A stretch of 62,566 nt of DNA from Tepidibacter sp. Lineage in GTDB: Bacteria; Bacillota; Clostridia; Peptostreptococcales; Peptostreptococcaceae. The stretch lies in NCBI RefSeq assembly GCF_025210165.1, contig NZ_JAOASI010000042.1:1-62566 (forward strand), given 5' to 3'. Under the pieces are notes generated by a model. The model did not search any database. It saw only the letters and a program-made list of their open reading frames with translations, and was not told the origin of the DNA. Position numbers and translations under genes: made by a program. This document shows positions 45,388 to 53,572 of the stretch, one piece after another; position 1 is the first letter of the stretch, and the number at the start of each line of letters is the position of its first letter.

Positions 45388-45816
45388 ATGGATTCTACGG
45401 ATCGTAAAATTATAAAAATTCTTCAGGATAATGGAAGAATTTCAATGAAAGAGTTAGGTCAATTGGTAGGTTTAACTTCTCCTGCTGTTTCAGAAAGGGT
45501 TAAGCGTTTAGAAGAAAATAATATAATTTTAGGATATAAGGCTGTAGTAAATCCTAAAAAATTAAACAAAACTGTAAGTGCTTTTATAAATATAGGACTC
45601 CCAGCAGATAAATACTCTCATTTTGTTGATTTTGCAAATAGTAATGATAGTATAGTAGAATGTCATCATATAACTGGTCAAGGCTGTGTTATTATTAAGA
45701 TTATGGTTCCTAATATGGATGATCTTGAATCTTTAATAGATACTATTAAGAAAATGGGAAGTACTCAAACTCATATTATACTTTCCTCACCTATAGAATC
45801 AAAATCTATATTATAG
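45388..45816 (+). CDS. Lrp/AsnC-family transcriptional regulator
   Basis: 142 aa, ATG after TGGAGGTAATTT. N-terminal HTH: DRKIIKILQDNGRISMKELG and LVGLTSPAVSERVKRLEE. C-terminal RAM effector domain (about 65-140) with CHHITGQGCVIIKIMVP. Feast/famine type sensor of amino acids. The target is unknown; it is a single gene with its own terminator. Confidence 0.93.
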   Translation: MDSTDRKIIKILQDNGRISMKELGQLVGLTSPAVSERVKRLEENNIILGYKAVVNPKKLNKTVSAFINIGLPADKYSHFVDFANSNDSIVECHHITGQGCVIIKIMVPNMDDLESLIDTIKKMGSTQTHIILSSPIESKSIL

Positions 45817-45828
45817 ATTTAAATTATT

Positions 45829-45881
45829 AAAAATATGCCTATGAAAATACTAAAAAAGTATTTTCATAGGCATATTTTTTT
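45829..45881 (+). terminator. Intrinsic terminator after the Lrp gene
   Basis: AAATATGCCTATGAAAATAC and GTATTTTCATAGGCATATTT form a perfect long stem with a T-run. Confidence 0.9.
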
Positions 45882-45898
45882 AATGTATCTACATATTA
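45869..45898 (+). promoter_or_regulatory. Candidate forespore (sigma-G/F type) promoter of sspH
   Basis: GCATA at 45870-45874, a 17-base gap, then CATATTA at 45892-45898. This resembles sigma-G consensus GHATR / CATNNTA and lies about 40 bases upstream of sspH. The -35 sits in the arm of the preceding terminator. Confidence 0.45.
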
Positions 45899-45938
45899 TT
45901 GTTTCTACAATGAAATAATAATATGAGGAGGTGTTGTT

Positions 45939-46133
45939 ATGCTTTTAAGAAGAGCTACTGAAATATTGCAATCTAATGGTAATGTTGAAGTTTTGTACAA
46001 TAATGAGCCTGTATGGCTTGAGAATATTGATAGCAGAACAGAAACTGTTTATGTTAAGAGTTTGAGTAAGGATAAAAGAATGGTGGTTCCTATTGATGAG
46101 TTGGTTGAGAATGAGCATATAGGAAGACATTAA
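45939..46133 (+). CDS. sspH: H-type small acid-soluble spore protein
   Basis: 64 aa. MLLRRATEILQSNGNVEVLY, NNEPVWLENIDSRTETVYVK and the end VPIDELVENEHIGRH match the SspH family plan (R-A-x-E-I-x-x-S...V-x-Y-x-x-x-P-V...I). GAGGAGGTGTTGTT precedes ATG. Minor spore-core protein, expected to be made in the forespore, in line with the promoter candidate upstream. Confidence 0.92.
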   Translation: MLLRRATEILQSNGNVEVLYNNEPVWLENIDSRTETVYVKSLSKDKRMVVPIDELVENEHIGRH

Positions 46134-46179
46134 AAAGTTAATAAAATATTACTACTTTATCTATATTTTGTGGGTAATC

Positions 46180-46379
46180 AAAAACTATCTATAAAAATAC
46201 CGTGAATGCAACGATATTTTGAATACAACTAAGATTTCGTCTTATTAATAATCCTAAAATTTACGAACTCCCTACGGTCAGACACGCAAATTTCTTAACG
46301 GATTATTAAACGACAAAACCTAAGTTATATTAATCAAAATATCTACAAGCATTCACTAACATTTTTATAGATAGTTTTT
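46180..46379 (+). repeat. Family A palindromic repeat, copy A6 (divergent subfamily)
   Basis: Opposite strand to A1-A5, but again with ACCG next to the upstream stop (sspH, 47 bases away). Outer arms AAACTATCTATAAAAAT and ATTTTTATAGATAGTTT differ completely from the other copies, yet ACC / TAAC internal loops and the core AACTCCCTACGGTCAGACA and TTTCTTAACGG are kept. Second arms are GTGAATGC / GCATTCAC. Confidence 0.8.
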
Positions 46380-46562
46380 AGTATTTATTCTTCTATTTTA
46401 AATCAGCTCTTACCTCATTATTTTTAACATAGAAAAAATAAGAATAATTATAAACAAACAGTGTTTCTATAGCTTCTTGATGTTTATTTAGGCTATAGTA
46501 TATTCAAATACAGGTAGTTGTATATACTTTAATTTATTTTTTAAGATTATATTTTTGTTCAA

Positions 46563-47882
46563 TTAATATTTCCAGCAGTCATTGTGAAACTTTACAACCA
46601 TATCAGTTTCATCATTATAACAAAAATGTTGAATACATATTAAGCATAATTCTTCAGTTATATCAATCCAGTTTGACAACCCTAATCCATAATTATTTTC
46701 TGCGAAAACATCTTCATTAATTAATATTTCAGGAATTTTACTTGAAGAGTCTTGACTATGTACTATATTATTTCTAACCTTATACAATTTTTTAACAAAT
46801 TTTTTAGGAGTCATTGATTCATCAAAGTTACTATTAATTATATCTCTAATTTGTGTAACTAGTTTTTCATTCTTTAAGAGATTTTTTAATTGAGCTTCTT
46901 CACTATTAATGTAAATATTTTTCAAACTTAAGTGCAAATTTTCCTCTTTCTTTTCTGTACTTGAATCCAATTTTTTATATTCATCAATTGCTATGATTGC
47001 TTGTTCTTTCTTATTTTTATCAAAAAAGAATTCAAGAACTTTATAAAAATTAAGAAATTTCATCTCGTTAGAATGTTTATGAGCTTCATTATAAAAGCAC
47101 AAAGGTTCAACATAATCAGATTTAGGGAATTTTTTAAATGGGTATTCTTCAAGATTTTGTATGGATTTTTGACCAGAATAAGTTGTTATACCCAAGTTAT
47201 ATATTTGTTTATTATACAATTTCATTATAAATAGTGCTTCTTGAAGAACATCATTAATTAAAGCTTCTTTATTATTTCCGCTAATATTTTTAAAACTCAT
47301 TGTAATTCTATTCTTCCATGAATTTTCATTCCAACTTATATAGTCTGATGGTAATCTTAAAATCTTATCTGAAATCTGATGGAAAAAAAGTATTCTGTAA
47401 ATATCGCTTGGTGAAGATATTCTTATCTCAATATCACCTATTGAAAAATGTGTTATTAAATCAAAATAGCACAAATCATCATAGTATTCATTTATAAACT
47501 CATGGTTTTCTTCGATTTCAAACTCTGCATATTTTTTTTTAGTTTCGAAAAAACCTATTATTTTTCTATCTTCATGTTTTTGATAAGACTGCCACGAATT
47601 TAAAAACTTGTTACAATTAACATATATATCATTGGAGGCAATATATAATAACAATTCTGCTACATTTAAATTTTCATTGATAAATGTAAGAAAATTTTCT
47701 TTATTGTTATCAAACAATTCATATATAACATCTTCCCAAATAATATTAATATATAATTGGGAATTTTTATCTTTAAGTCTAAGTTTGTTTTCATCAGTTT
47801 GAATTTTATCAACATATATATTTATCATATTATCTTTGAAGAAATCTTCAAAAAGAACAGGTAAATTAGAAGTATCTATCAC
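46563..47882 (-). CDS. ApeA-like HEPN domain protein, candidate defence RNase
   Basis: 439 aa, GTG start with GGGG nine bases upstream. The N-terminal 250 residues are an unassigned alpha/beta region rich in Asn/Lys. The C-terminal region has CFYNEAHKHSNEMKFLNFYK (an ApeA-like YxEA...F-x-x-x-YK-hLE element) followed by a HEPN RNase motif R370-NNIV-H375 in LYKVRNNIVHSQDS. HEPN proteins of this kind degrade RNA in abortive phage defence. Neighbouring type III toxin locus supports a defence role, but no phage target is known. Confidence 0.6.
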   Translation of the reverse strand: MIDTSNLPVLFEDFFKDNMINIYVDKIQTDENKLRLKDKNSQLYINIIWEDVIYELFDNNKENFLTFINENLNVAELLLYIASNDIYVNCNKFLNSWQSYQKHEDRKIIGFFETKKKYAEFEIEENHEFINEYYDDLCYFDLITHFSIGDIEIRISSPSDIYRILFFHQISDKILRLPSDYISWNENSWKNRITMSFKNISGNNKEALINDVLQEALFIMKLYNKQIYNLGITTYSGQKSIQNLEEYPFKKFPKSDYVEPLCFYNEAHKHSNEMKFLNFYKVLEFFFDKNKKEQAIIAIDEYKKLDSSTEKKEENLHLSLKNIYINSEEAQLKNLLKNEKLVTQIRDIINSNFDESMTPKKFVKKLYKVRNNIVHSQDSSSKIPEILINEDVFAENNYGLGLSNWIDITEELCLICIQHFCYNDETDMVVKFHNDCWKY

Positions 47883-48395
47883 AATTTAAAACCCCAATCA
47901 TTAAAAATTTAAGCATAAGCTAATGCTACATTCAAAATCTACGCCAAGGTGGCACAATATCCTACGACCAATTTCATATAACTATTTTTTGCCCAACTTA
48001 CAGTTATATGCATATTTGGTTATTATAGATTTAATTATCAAGTTAAATTATACCATAATAGTTATCTGAAATATTTTTAAATGAAAAAAACTTCGCATAA
48101 TACACAATATCAGATAAGAATTCCAAAAAAAGACTCCCTGGGTGAAGGAAGTCTAACTAAATGAGGTGTATTAAATAATTATCTATTCATTATTTTTATC
48201 GGTATATTTAAAATTAAAAATTAGCAGAAACTTTTCCCAAAATCAATTTCAAATCTATCTTTTTTTATGCATCTTTTCTTTACAATGAATTTTATGTAGA
48301 TTAATAGTGATAATATTATTATTTGTATGTGAAAATCAGGCTAGTTTCTATGATTAAATCCTGTGCCAAAAATAATATTATTTTCTAGTATAGGG
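47883..48395. other. Long spacer between HEPN gene and toxI, with palindromic leader
   Basis: No gene seen. On the minus strand, upstream of the HEPN gene, CATATAACT and AGTTATATG are 9-bp arms around GTAAGTTGGGC (about 47980-48015), followed by AGCAT/ATGCT near 47910-47927. Further right, 48127-48152 reads GACTCCCTGGG and GAAGGAAGTC, a weak stem. Nothing else recognised. Confidence 0.4.
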
Positions 48396-48424
48396 TTGCA
48401 AAAATATAGAGATACTACTATAAT
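48396..48424 (+). promoter_or_regulatory. Sigma-A promoter of toxI
   Basis: TTGCAA at 48396-48401, 17 bases, then perfect TATAAT at 48419-48424, followed a few bases later by the ToxI repeat array. One of the strongest vegetative promoters in the window. Confidence 0.85.
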
Positions 48425-48430
48425 GAAAGT

Positions 48431-48565
48431 AACGAAAGTTTTAAAAAAGTTGGAGACTCTCTGCCGTATAAGTGAGAAACTAAAAAAGTCGGAAACCCTC
48501 TGCCGTATAAGTGAGGAACTAAAAAAGAAATTTTGTTTAGGGTAGCTTATAGCTACCCTATTTTA
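48431..48565 (+). ncRNA. toxI: ToxI-type antitoxin RNA repeats (type III toxin-antitoxin)
   Basis: Two direct 39-nt repeats, 48442-48480 and 48481-48519, each TAAAAAAGT(T/C)GGA(G/A)AC then (T/C)CTCTGCCGTATAAGTGAG and (A/G)AAC. A partial unit follows. A strong promoter lies before and a terminator after, directly ahead of a toxN gene. This is the classic type III layout, in which toxin cuts the RNA into repeat units that bind and inhibit it. Repeat number (2 plus) is lower than in the well known systems. Confidence 0.85.
48538..48564 (+). terminator. Terminator between toxI and toxN
   Basis: TAGGGTAGCT-TAT-AGCTACCCTA followed by TTTTA. In type III systems this leaky terminator sets the excess of antitoxin RNA over toxin mRNA. 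Confidence 0.85.
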
Positions 48566-48584
48566 CTATTGAGGAGATATTCTA

Positions 48585-49182
48585 ATGTCAAAAATTACTA
48601 TTTGTTCAGTGAAAGATGACTATATAGATTTTTTAAGAACATATGATTAAGAAAGTTAGTTTAAATAAGGGTGAAAAAAGAAGGTATGTGGGTGCATTAA
48701 TAGAAGTTAATTCATTAAAATATTTTGCCCCTTTATCATCTCCAAAGGAAAAACATAAAACTTTTCAAAATAAAAAACCAGATATTATAAAATTAGCAGA
48801 TGGAGAATTAGGTGTAATAAATATTAATAATATGATACCTGTTTGTAATAAAGCTATTATAAATTTTGATATAGATACAGAAATATTTTATAATGATCAA
48901 GAAAAGAACAGAAAATATAGGAATGTATTAAAAAAACAATTTAAGTTTATAAGTGATAATTTTAATAAAGTAGAAAAGAAAACTAGAAGGTTATATAAAA
49001 TCGTTAATTCAAAAAAACAACCTAAGCTAGAAGAATTTTGCTGTAATTATCTACTGTTAGAATCTAAATGTAAGGAATATATTAAAAGTATTGAATCTGA
49101 TACTGATGTAACTGATTTAAAAGACATTTTAGCAAAAGAAAAATATCTTGATTCTGCTAATTTAACAGAAAGTGCGAAATAA
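48585..49182 (+). pseudogene. toxN: ToxN/AbiQ-family endoribonuclease toxin, frameshifted
   Basis: ATG 48585 (after GAGGAG) reads MSKITICSVKDDYIDFLRTY-D and hits TAA at 48648-48650. An extra T in GATTAAGAAAG breaks the frame; GATAAGAAAG would give ...TYDKKVSLNKGEKRRYVG. The rest is open to 49182 from ATG 48643 (ATGA overlap), 179 aa, with the ToxN hallmarks KGEKRRYVGALIEV, KYFAPLSSPKEKHK and LGVININNMIPV. The downstream frame alone lacks the N-terminal strand with the conserved Tyr. Either an inactivated toxin, a two-frame gene or a sequence error. Confidence 0.88.
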
Positions 49183-49200
49183 AAACGAAATTTTAAAAAT

Positions 49201-49228
49201 AAATGGTATAAAAATACCATTTATTTTT
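49201..49228 (+). terminator. Terminator after toxN
   Basis: AAATGGTAT-AAAA-ATACCATTT followed by ATTTTTAATTT. Confidence 0.7.
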
Positions 49229-49231
49229 AAT

Positions 49232-49687
49232 TTATTTTGAATTTTTCAATTCGATTATCTCAGTATTCCCATCTAAGCTTATCGTAAGTTTAACTATCTC
49301 ATCCTTATCTTCTATTGATTTTCCAATAGAGCATGATTGTGAGTTAGTGCAACCTAATTTATATAACATAAATTTTTTATAGTTGTATAAATATTTAAGA
49401 TTTGTTTTTCCTCTTCCTCCACCATTGTTTCTTCTAAGAGAATAATTAAGTTGTTTTGCTGAGAATAATTCTGAGAGCTTTCCTTTATATTTTAAAGTAA
49501 GTTTCCTTGTAGCTTTTATTTCATACTGTTCTTTACTGTTTATTTTGACTTTTTCCCAATTCACTTTATACTTTGCAATCCAATGATTACTTTCTCCTAT
49601 ATAAATATAAGTATTCATTTTAGGATAAAACATATATATAATTAAGCATTCTAAAATCAAAATAAACAATAGTCTTATTTTTGTCAT
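49232..49687 (-). CDS. Small membrane-anchored protein, unknown
   Basis: 151 aa from ATG 49687, eight bases after GAGG. One N-terminal TM (about 5-22, LLFILILECLIIYMFYP), then a basic extracytoplasmic beta-like region with a Gly/Arg stretch RRNNGGGRGKTN and two Cys in LGCTNSQSCSIG. No recognised family. It stands alone, tail-to-tail with toxN. Confidence 0.6.
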   Translation of the reverse strand: MTKIRLLFILILECLIIYMFYPKMNTYIYIGESNHWIAKYKVNWEKVKINSKEQYEIKATRKLTLKYKGKLSELFSAKQLNYSLRRNNGGGRGKTNLKYLYNYKKFMLYKLGCTNSQSCSIGKSIEDKDEIVKLTISLDGNTEIIELKNSK

Positions 49688-49720
49688 TTTTATAACCTCT
49701 ATATCCTCACCCCCCATATC

Positions 49721-49852
49721 ATCAAGTTCAACTTATCTTCAGGTGGAGTTTATGACTCCACCTGAAGGTTAGTTGAACTTATCCAGAAGTTATAGAGTTC
49801 TCATCTACAGCTTTAAGAAGATGAAGTTTTAGAACTCTTAACTTTCGGATAA
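49721..49852 (-). repeat. Family B repeat, full copy B5
   Basis: Reverse orientation relative to B2. Hairpin II arms CTTCAGGTGGAGTT / GACTCCACCTGAAG and hairpin I arms AGAGTTCT / AGAACTCT both present, ending TTATCCGAAAGTTAAGAG on the minus strand. Confidence 0.8.
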
Positions 49853-49935
49853 ATCAAATCCTATTATCATTTTATTAGTGTACATACTTATATATACAAT
49901 ATAATTTAAGAAAAATAGATGGATATTAGATAAAT

Positions 49936-50059
49936 GCACTATATCAAGGTAAATTTAATTTGAATAAAACTGATAAAAAAGAACTTGAAAAAGAAAAACA
50001 TAATAGCCATTTCAAAGAACTCAAAGAACAAGTGATTAAGAAGTATAAAAATAAAATAT
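49936..50059 (+). pseudogene. Short charged coding remnant
   Basis: An open frame reads INALYQGKFNLNKTDKKELE then KEKHNSHFKELKEQVIKKYK and ends at TAA near 50059, but has no ATG/GTG/TTG with a ribosome binding site at its beginning and is preceded by a stop. The amphipathic Lys/Glu pattern looks like a real protein tail. Possibly the end of a lost gene. Confidence 0.3.
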
Positions 50060-50088
50060 AATTACTCAATTGGTAAGACTCCAAACTC

Positions 50089-50297
50089 AAAAATGATGCT
50101 CATTTAAATGTTAGCTATTTTTTGTTAACATTTTACTATAAAACTTAGATTGTGTAGTTTAAATATTCGTTAAGAAACTTCATTGTTTGACCATAGGGAG
50201 TTGATGAAGTTTTAGAATATTTAATAAGACACAATCTTTAGTTTTATTAAAATGTTGACTAAATAGCGGTATTTCAATGAGCATCATTTTGGGCTTA
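50089..50297 (-). repeat. Family A palindromic repeat, copy A4
   Basis: Outer arms TGATGCTCATTTAAAT and ATTTCAATGAGCATCA; inner AACTTCAT / ATGAAGTT; fourth GATTGTG / CACAATC; core GACCATAGGGAG. The gene-proximal CTTAAGC is about 14 bases from the herA stop (50311). Far end has five T on the minus strand. Confidence 0.85.
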
Positions 50298-50310
50298 AGA
50301 GCATTTATTT

Positions 50311-52158
50311 TTATTTATCCACAATATTATAAAAATATCCCCACATATTCTCTCCCTTCATAAGCTTTTTATCATCAACCAATCTATCAAGCTCACTCTC
50401 TAGCTGTTTTATATTCATATTCACTTCATTTCTCTCAAGTGTTATCAATATATCATCAAGCTCCATTTCTTTTATCGGAAACCTAGTTTTTATAATATCA
50501 AATACCTTATTCTTTGATTCTTCTATAAATAAGCTTAACTCATCAAAAGGGTTCTCTGTATGAGGGCTTGTACTTTTAGCCATTCTTATTCTAACAGGTA
50601 TTGTTCTTCCTATTATAGCTGATGATACAAACGTATCTCCAGACCTTAAGTAAGGAAGTCTCTTTGCTTCGTCTGTACTTATATCTGTTTCTTCCTTTAT
50701 TGTAGCTATATCAGATGCTCTTACAGTTCTAAATACAAATTTAGTGTTTAATTGAGCAGTAACTGTCTCATCTAAAAGAGTAGGTCTTTGTGTTGCAAGT
50801 ATTAAAAATACTCCATACTTTCTACCCTCTTGAGCTATTTCCTTTATTATAGATTTAGAAGGAGCTTCATATCCCTTTGGAGCAAAGTTATGTGCTTCAT
50901 CAGTTACTATTATAAATGGTGGAAAAAATTCACTGTTTTCTACTTCCTTATATTTAGCGTCCTTATAATCTCTTCTTTTATGATATAGTTTATTTAAAAG
51001 ATATGTAGAAAACACCTGTATAAGCCTCATATCGCCTTGTATAACTATTAGTTTACCTTCTTTAATACTATTTTCTATAGGATCTATATCCTTTGAGAAA
51101 ATTCCTTCGTTATATAGTCTAGTTAATCTCCATATAACTCCACTTACAGAAGCTGGAGGGCATTTTGTATTGTATTCTAAAAATAGTTTTTGTATATCGG
51201 AATATTTTTTCTTTTCATATACTTCTTCACTAGTATTCATCTTATCGTATATTTTTTTCTCTGAACCTAATCTTTGACCTTCTGCTAGATATTCAAGTCT
51301 TTTCAAAAATGTCATATATGTATCTCTTTTTCTGTATATATTATCTATTACATTACTCATAGAATCCGTTATATTACCTGATGCTGTTAATAATTTTTTT
51401 AATTCATTTTTGTTTAAATCTTCAAATTTAACTCCTACATCTACTCCTATTTGATATATAGTGAATTTATTTTTAAAATCAGTCAAATATTTCTCTTCTA
51501 GATCAAGGCACTTATTTGAAAAATCCATTTCGAAATGAGGGTCTAATACTACTGTAGGTATATTAAGCTTCATAATTTCCTCAAGTATAACCCTACTACC
51601 AAAGCTTTTACCAGAGCCAGATCCTCCAAATATGCCTATATGGGGATACTGCTGCATCTTCTTTATATCAAATATAAATGGTATACCCTTTTGATTAGTT
51701 ATCCCTTCTTTGTTCCATATGCAAAGTGTATCCTTAAGATTATCATCCATACTATATTCCATATCTTCTGTTGATTTTATTTCTCCTAGTAATAATCCTT
51801 TGTCTTTCTCACATTTTATGAACAGATCTTTCACTTCTTTAAAATGAGGCTTTCTAACATTAGCTCCTGTACATATAGGGTACTCTGCTTCTTCTAAAAG
51901 TCTTATTTTCGCTAGATGAATAGTCTCTTCTCCAACTTTATATCCTAACTGACTAAGAGAGTTTAATACACTGGAGTCTATAAGTCCTCCATTTATATTA
52001 AGTGGTATATACCTATTGTATGACATAGTTTCAACCACTTCACCTAATTGATTTTTTTGATAATCATCCTCTATTACTATTATTTCATTTATTTTAAACG
52101 GTCTTTCTTTTGTTACAACACTTACTTCTTGTTGTGTAGTAATACCTACAACTTGCAT
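50311..52158 (-). CDS. herA: HerA-like DNA-translocating ATPase (DUF87)
   Basis: 615-aa hexameric FtsK/HerA-type ATPase. HAS-barrel-like N-terminus (1-130); Walker A GGSGSGKS (178-185); Walker B IIVTDEAHNF with D420/E421; sensor AQEGRKYGVFLILATQRP (442-459); arginine-finger-like LNTKFVFRTVRASD. It powers DNA translocation for a partner nuclease. nurA ends 12 bp upstream, so the pair is one transcript. HerA-NurA resects DNA ends in archaea; in bacteria the pair is sporadic and may serve repair or phage defence. Confidence 0.9.
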   Translation of the reverse strand: MQVVGITTQQEVSVVTKERPFKINEIIVIEDDYQKNQLGEVVETMSYNRYIPLNINGGLIDSSVLNSLSQLGYKVGEETIHLAKIRLLEEAEYPICTGANVRKPHFKEVKDLFIKCEKDKGLLLGEIKSTEDMEYSMDDNLKDTLCIWNKEGITNQKGIPFIFDIKKMQQYPHIGIFGGSGSGKSFGSRVILEEIMKLNIPTVVLDPHFEMDFSNKCLDLEEKYLTDFKNKFTIYQIGVDVGVKFEDLNKNELKKLLTASGNITDSMSNVIDNIYRKRDTYMTFLKRLEYLAEGQRLGSEKKIYDKMNTSEEVYEKKKYSDIQKLFLEYNTKCPPASVSGVIWRLTRLYNEGIFSKDIDPIENSIKEGKLIVIQGDMRLIQVFSTYLLNKLYHKRRDYKDAKYKEVENSEFFPPFIIVTDEAHNFAPKGYEAPSKSIIKEIAQEGRKYGVFLILATQRPTLLDETVTAQLNTKFVFRTVRASDIATIKEETDISTDEAKRLPYLRSGDTFVSSAIIGRTIPVRIRMAKSTSPHTENPFDELSLFIEESKNKVFDIIKTRFPIKEMELDDILITLERNEVNMNIKQLESELDRLVDDKKLMKGENMWGYFYNIVDK

Positions 52159-52170
52159 ATTAACTCCTCC

Positions 52171-53121
52171 TTACAAGCTTCTTTCTTCTCTTTTAGGTTT
52201 TATAAATAAATTAGATAAATCCTTATCTATATATGTATCTATTAAAGCCTTCATCATTTCATCTGTTATTTTTACTTCTTTGTCTACTATATCTAACCAT
52301 ATAGGTATTCCTCTTGAATTCTTAGGGGTTAGTGTATAAACTATGTCGCAAAGTTTACCCATATTTTCCTTTTGAACTGATAAAAAATCCATAGCTATAA
52401 TACTAGGATCTAACGATGTTCTCAAAAAGCAACAATCTATATCCTCTTTCGTTTTTTTGGATTTTTTAGGTAGTATATTTATATATTCGCCTTCCTTTAA
52501 TGTCCCAAACAGTACTTCCTTGTCATATACATCTTCCCCTATGTCTATATTTTTTGATTTCAATACTTGTACCATTTCTTTGGTTTTTATTTCTTCTATT
52601 ATTCCTATTAAAAGTATATTATTTTCTATACATTTTCTTTTAAGTTCTTTCCACTTATCATGCCACTTTATACTATATGTCATTAAAGAACCATCCATCA
52701 TTATAATATGTGGACTATATTTTTGTATACTCTTAATTGCAACTTCTACTTCTAGATAAGACATTATATTTTCTTCTTTTTCTTTAGCTTTTTCACTACT
52801 AATTTTATCTATTAATGGCGAGAATAATTCGTATAATGCTATAGGCTCTTTACTTAAATCCATACTCTTTGCAAGTGCACTTATGGCTACTAAGTAATGA
52901 GGGTGTAAATTCCCCTTTTTGTTTTTGCTTCCGTCTACACCAACTATATCTCCTTTATTTCTAATACTTATTAATTCTTTATCACTAAGTTTTTTCATAT
53001 TTTTTATATCTAATTCTTGTCGTATTTTTTTTGTTCCTATATCTTTAAGAGGCTTATGAATACTTTTTAATTTACAATTAACCTCTTTAAAATTATTAAT
53101 TAAATCATTGTTTATTTCCAA
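52171..53121 (-). CDS. nurA: NurA domain nuclease
   Basis: 316-aa partner nuclease of HerA. Metal-binding Asp in motif I IVGVDGSKNKKG (D63) and motif II IIMMDGSLMTYSIKWHD (D143), plus C-terminal FLRTSLDPSIIAMDFLSVQ. In characterised NurA these acidic residues coordinate Mn for 5'-3' exonuclease/endonuclease activity. First gene of the nurA-herA pair, divergent from abrB. Confidence 0.88.
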   Translation of the reverse strand: MEINNDLINNFKEVNCKLKSIHKPLKDIGTKKIRQELDIKNMKKLSDKELISIRNKGDIVGVDGSKNKKGNLHPHYLVAISALAKSMDLSKEPIALYELFSPLIDKISSEKAKEKEENIMSYLEVEVAIKSIQKYSPHIIMMDGSLMTYSIKWHDKWKELKRKCIENNILLIGIIEEIKTKEMVQVLKSKNIDIGEDVYDKEVLFGTLKEGEYINILPKKSKKTKEDIDCCFLRTSLDPSIIAMDFLSVQKENMGKLCDIVYTLTPKNSRGIPIWLDIVDKEVKITDEMMKALIDTYIDKDLSNLFIKPKREERSL

Positions 53122-53266
53122 TTCAATCTCACCTCTTTTTGTTAAGTTTATGTTAAATCTAAACTTATTTTGCTACTTTATGTTGACTTTTATTGACAGC
53201 CTTGTTATTATTTAAATATATAAATTGTCGAAAAATGTTGTTATTCATAATATAGGAGGTATAATC

Positions 53267-53512
53267 ATGAAATCTACAGGAATAGTAAGAAAAGTTGATG
53301 AATTAGGAAGAGTCGTTATTCCAATAGAGTTAAGAAGAACATTAAATATAGCTGAAAAGGATGCTTTAGAAATATATGTTGATGGTGAGAATATAATATT
53401 AAAAAAATATGAGCCAGCTTGTATCTTCTGTGGAAATGCAAAAGATATTCAATATTTCTCTGGTAAGAATATCTGTCCTAATTGTATCGAAAATATATCA
53501 GAAATTAAGTAA
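53267..53512 (+). CDS. abrB: AbrB/SpoVT-family transition-state regulator
   Basis: 81 aa from ATG 53267, eight bases after TAGGAGG. Swapped-hairpin DNA-binding domain MKSTGIVRKVDELGRVVIPI and ELRRTLNIAEKDALEIYVDG. The C-terminus carries two Cys pairs, CIFC and CPNC, as a small zinc ribbon instead of the longer multimerisation tail of Bacillus AbrB. Located beside the rsmI end of the csfB-rsmI block, exactly where Bacillus abrB is. Confidence 0.93.
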   Translation: MKSTGIVRKVDELGRVVIPIELRRTLNIAEKDALEIYVDGENIILKKYEPACIFCGNAKDIQYFSGKNICPNCIENISEIK

Positions 53513-53542
53513 AATTTACTTTATGCTAATATGTTCTTAACC

Positions 53543-53571
53543 TAAAAAGTCCCCTAGGGGACTTTTTTTAT
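53543..53571. terminator. Bidirectional terminator between abrB and rsmI
   Basis: AAAAAGTCCCC-TA-GGGGACTTTTTTT, usable by both convergent genes. Confidence 0.9.
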
Positions 53572-53572
53572 A

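Noticed and set aside
47905-48030. Integron attC site
   Set aside because: A GTTRRRY-like GTTGGGC is present but the matching RYYYAAC and L boxes at proper distance are not, and no integrase gene is in the window.
48442-48519. Possible mini CRISPR array
   Set aside because: The two 39-nt units are directly adjacent with no spacers, no cas genes are near, and a toxN gene follows. They are ToxI repeats.
48363-48545. 60-codon open frame with an internal 13-residue repeat upstream of toxN
   Set aside because: It overlaps the promoter, the two 39-nt ToxI repeats and their terminator. The repeat length is a multiple of three, which keeps the frame open by chance. The RNA explanation fits better.
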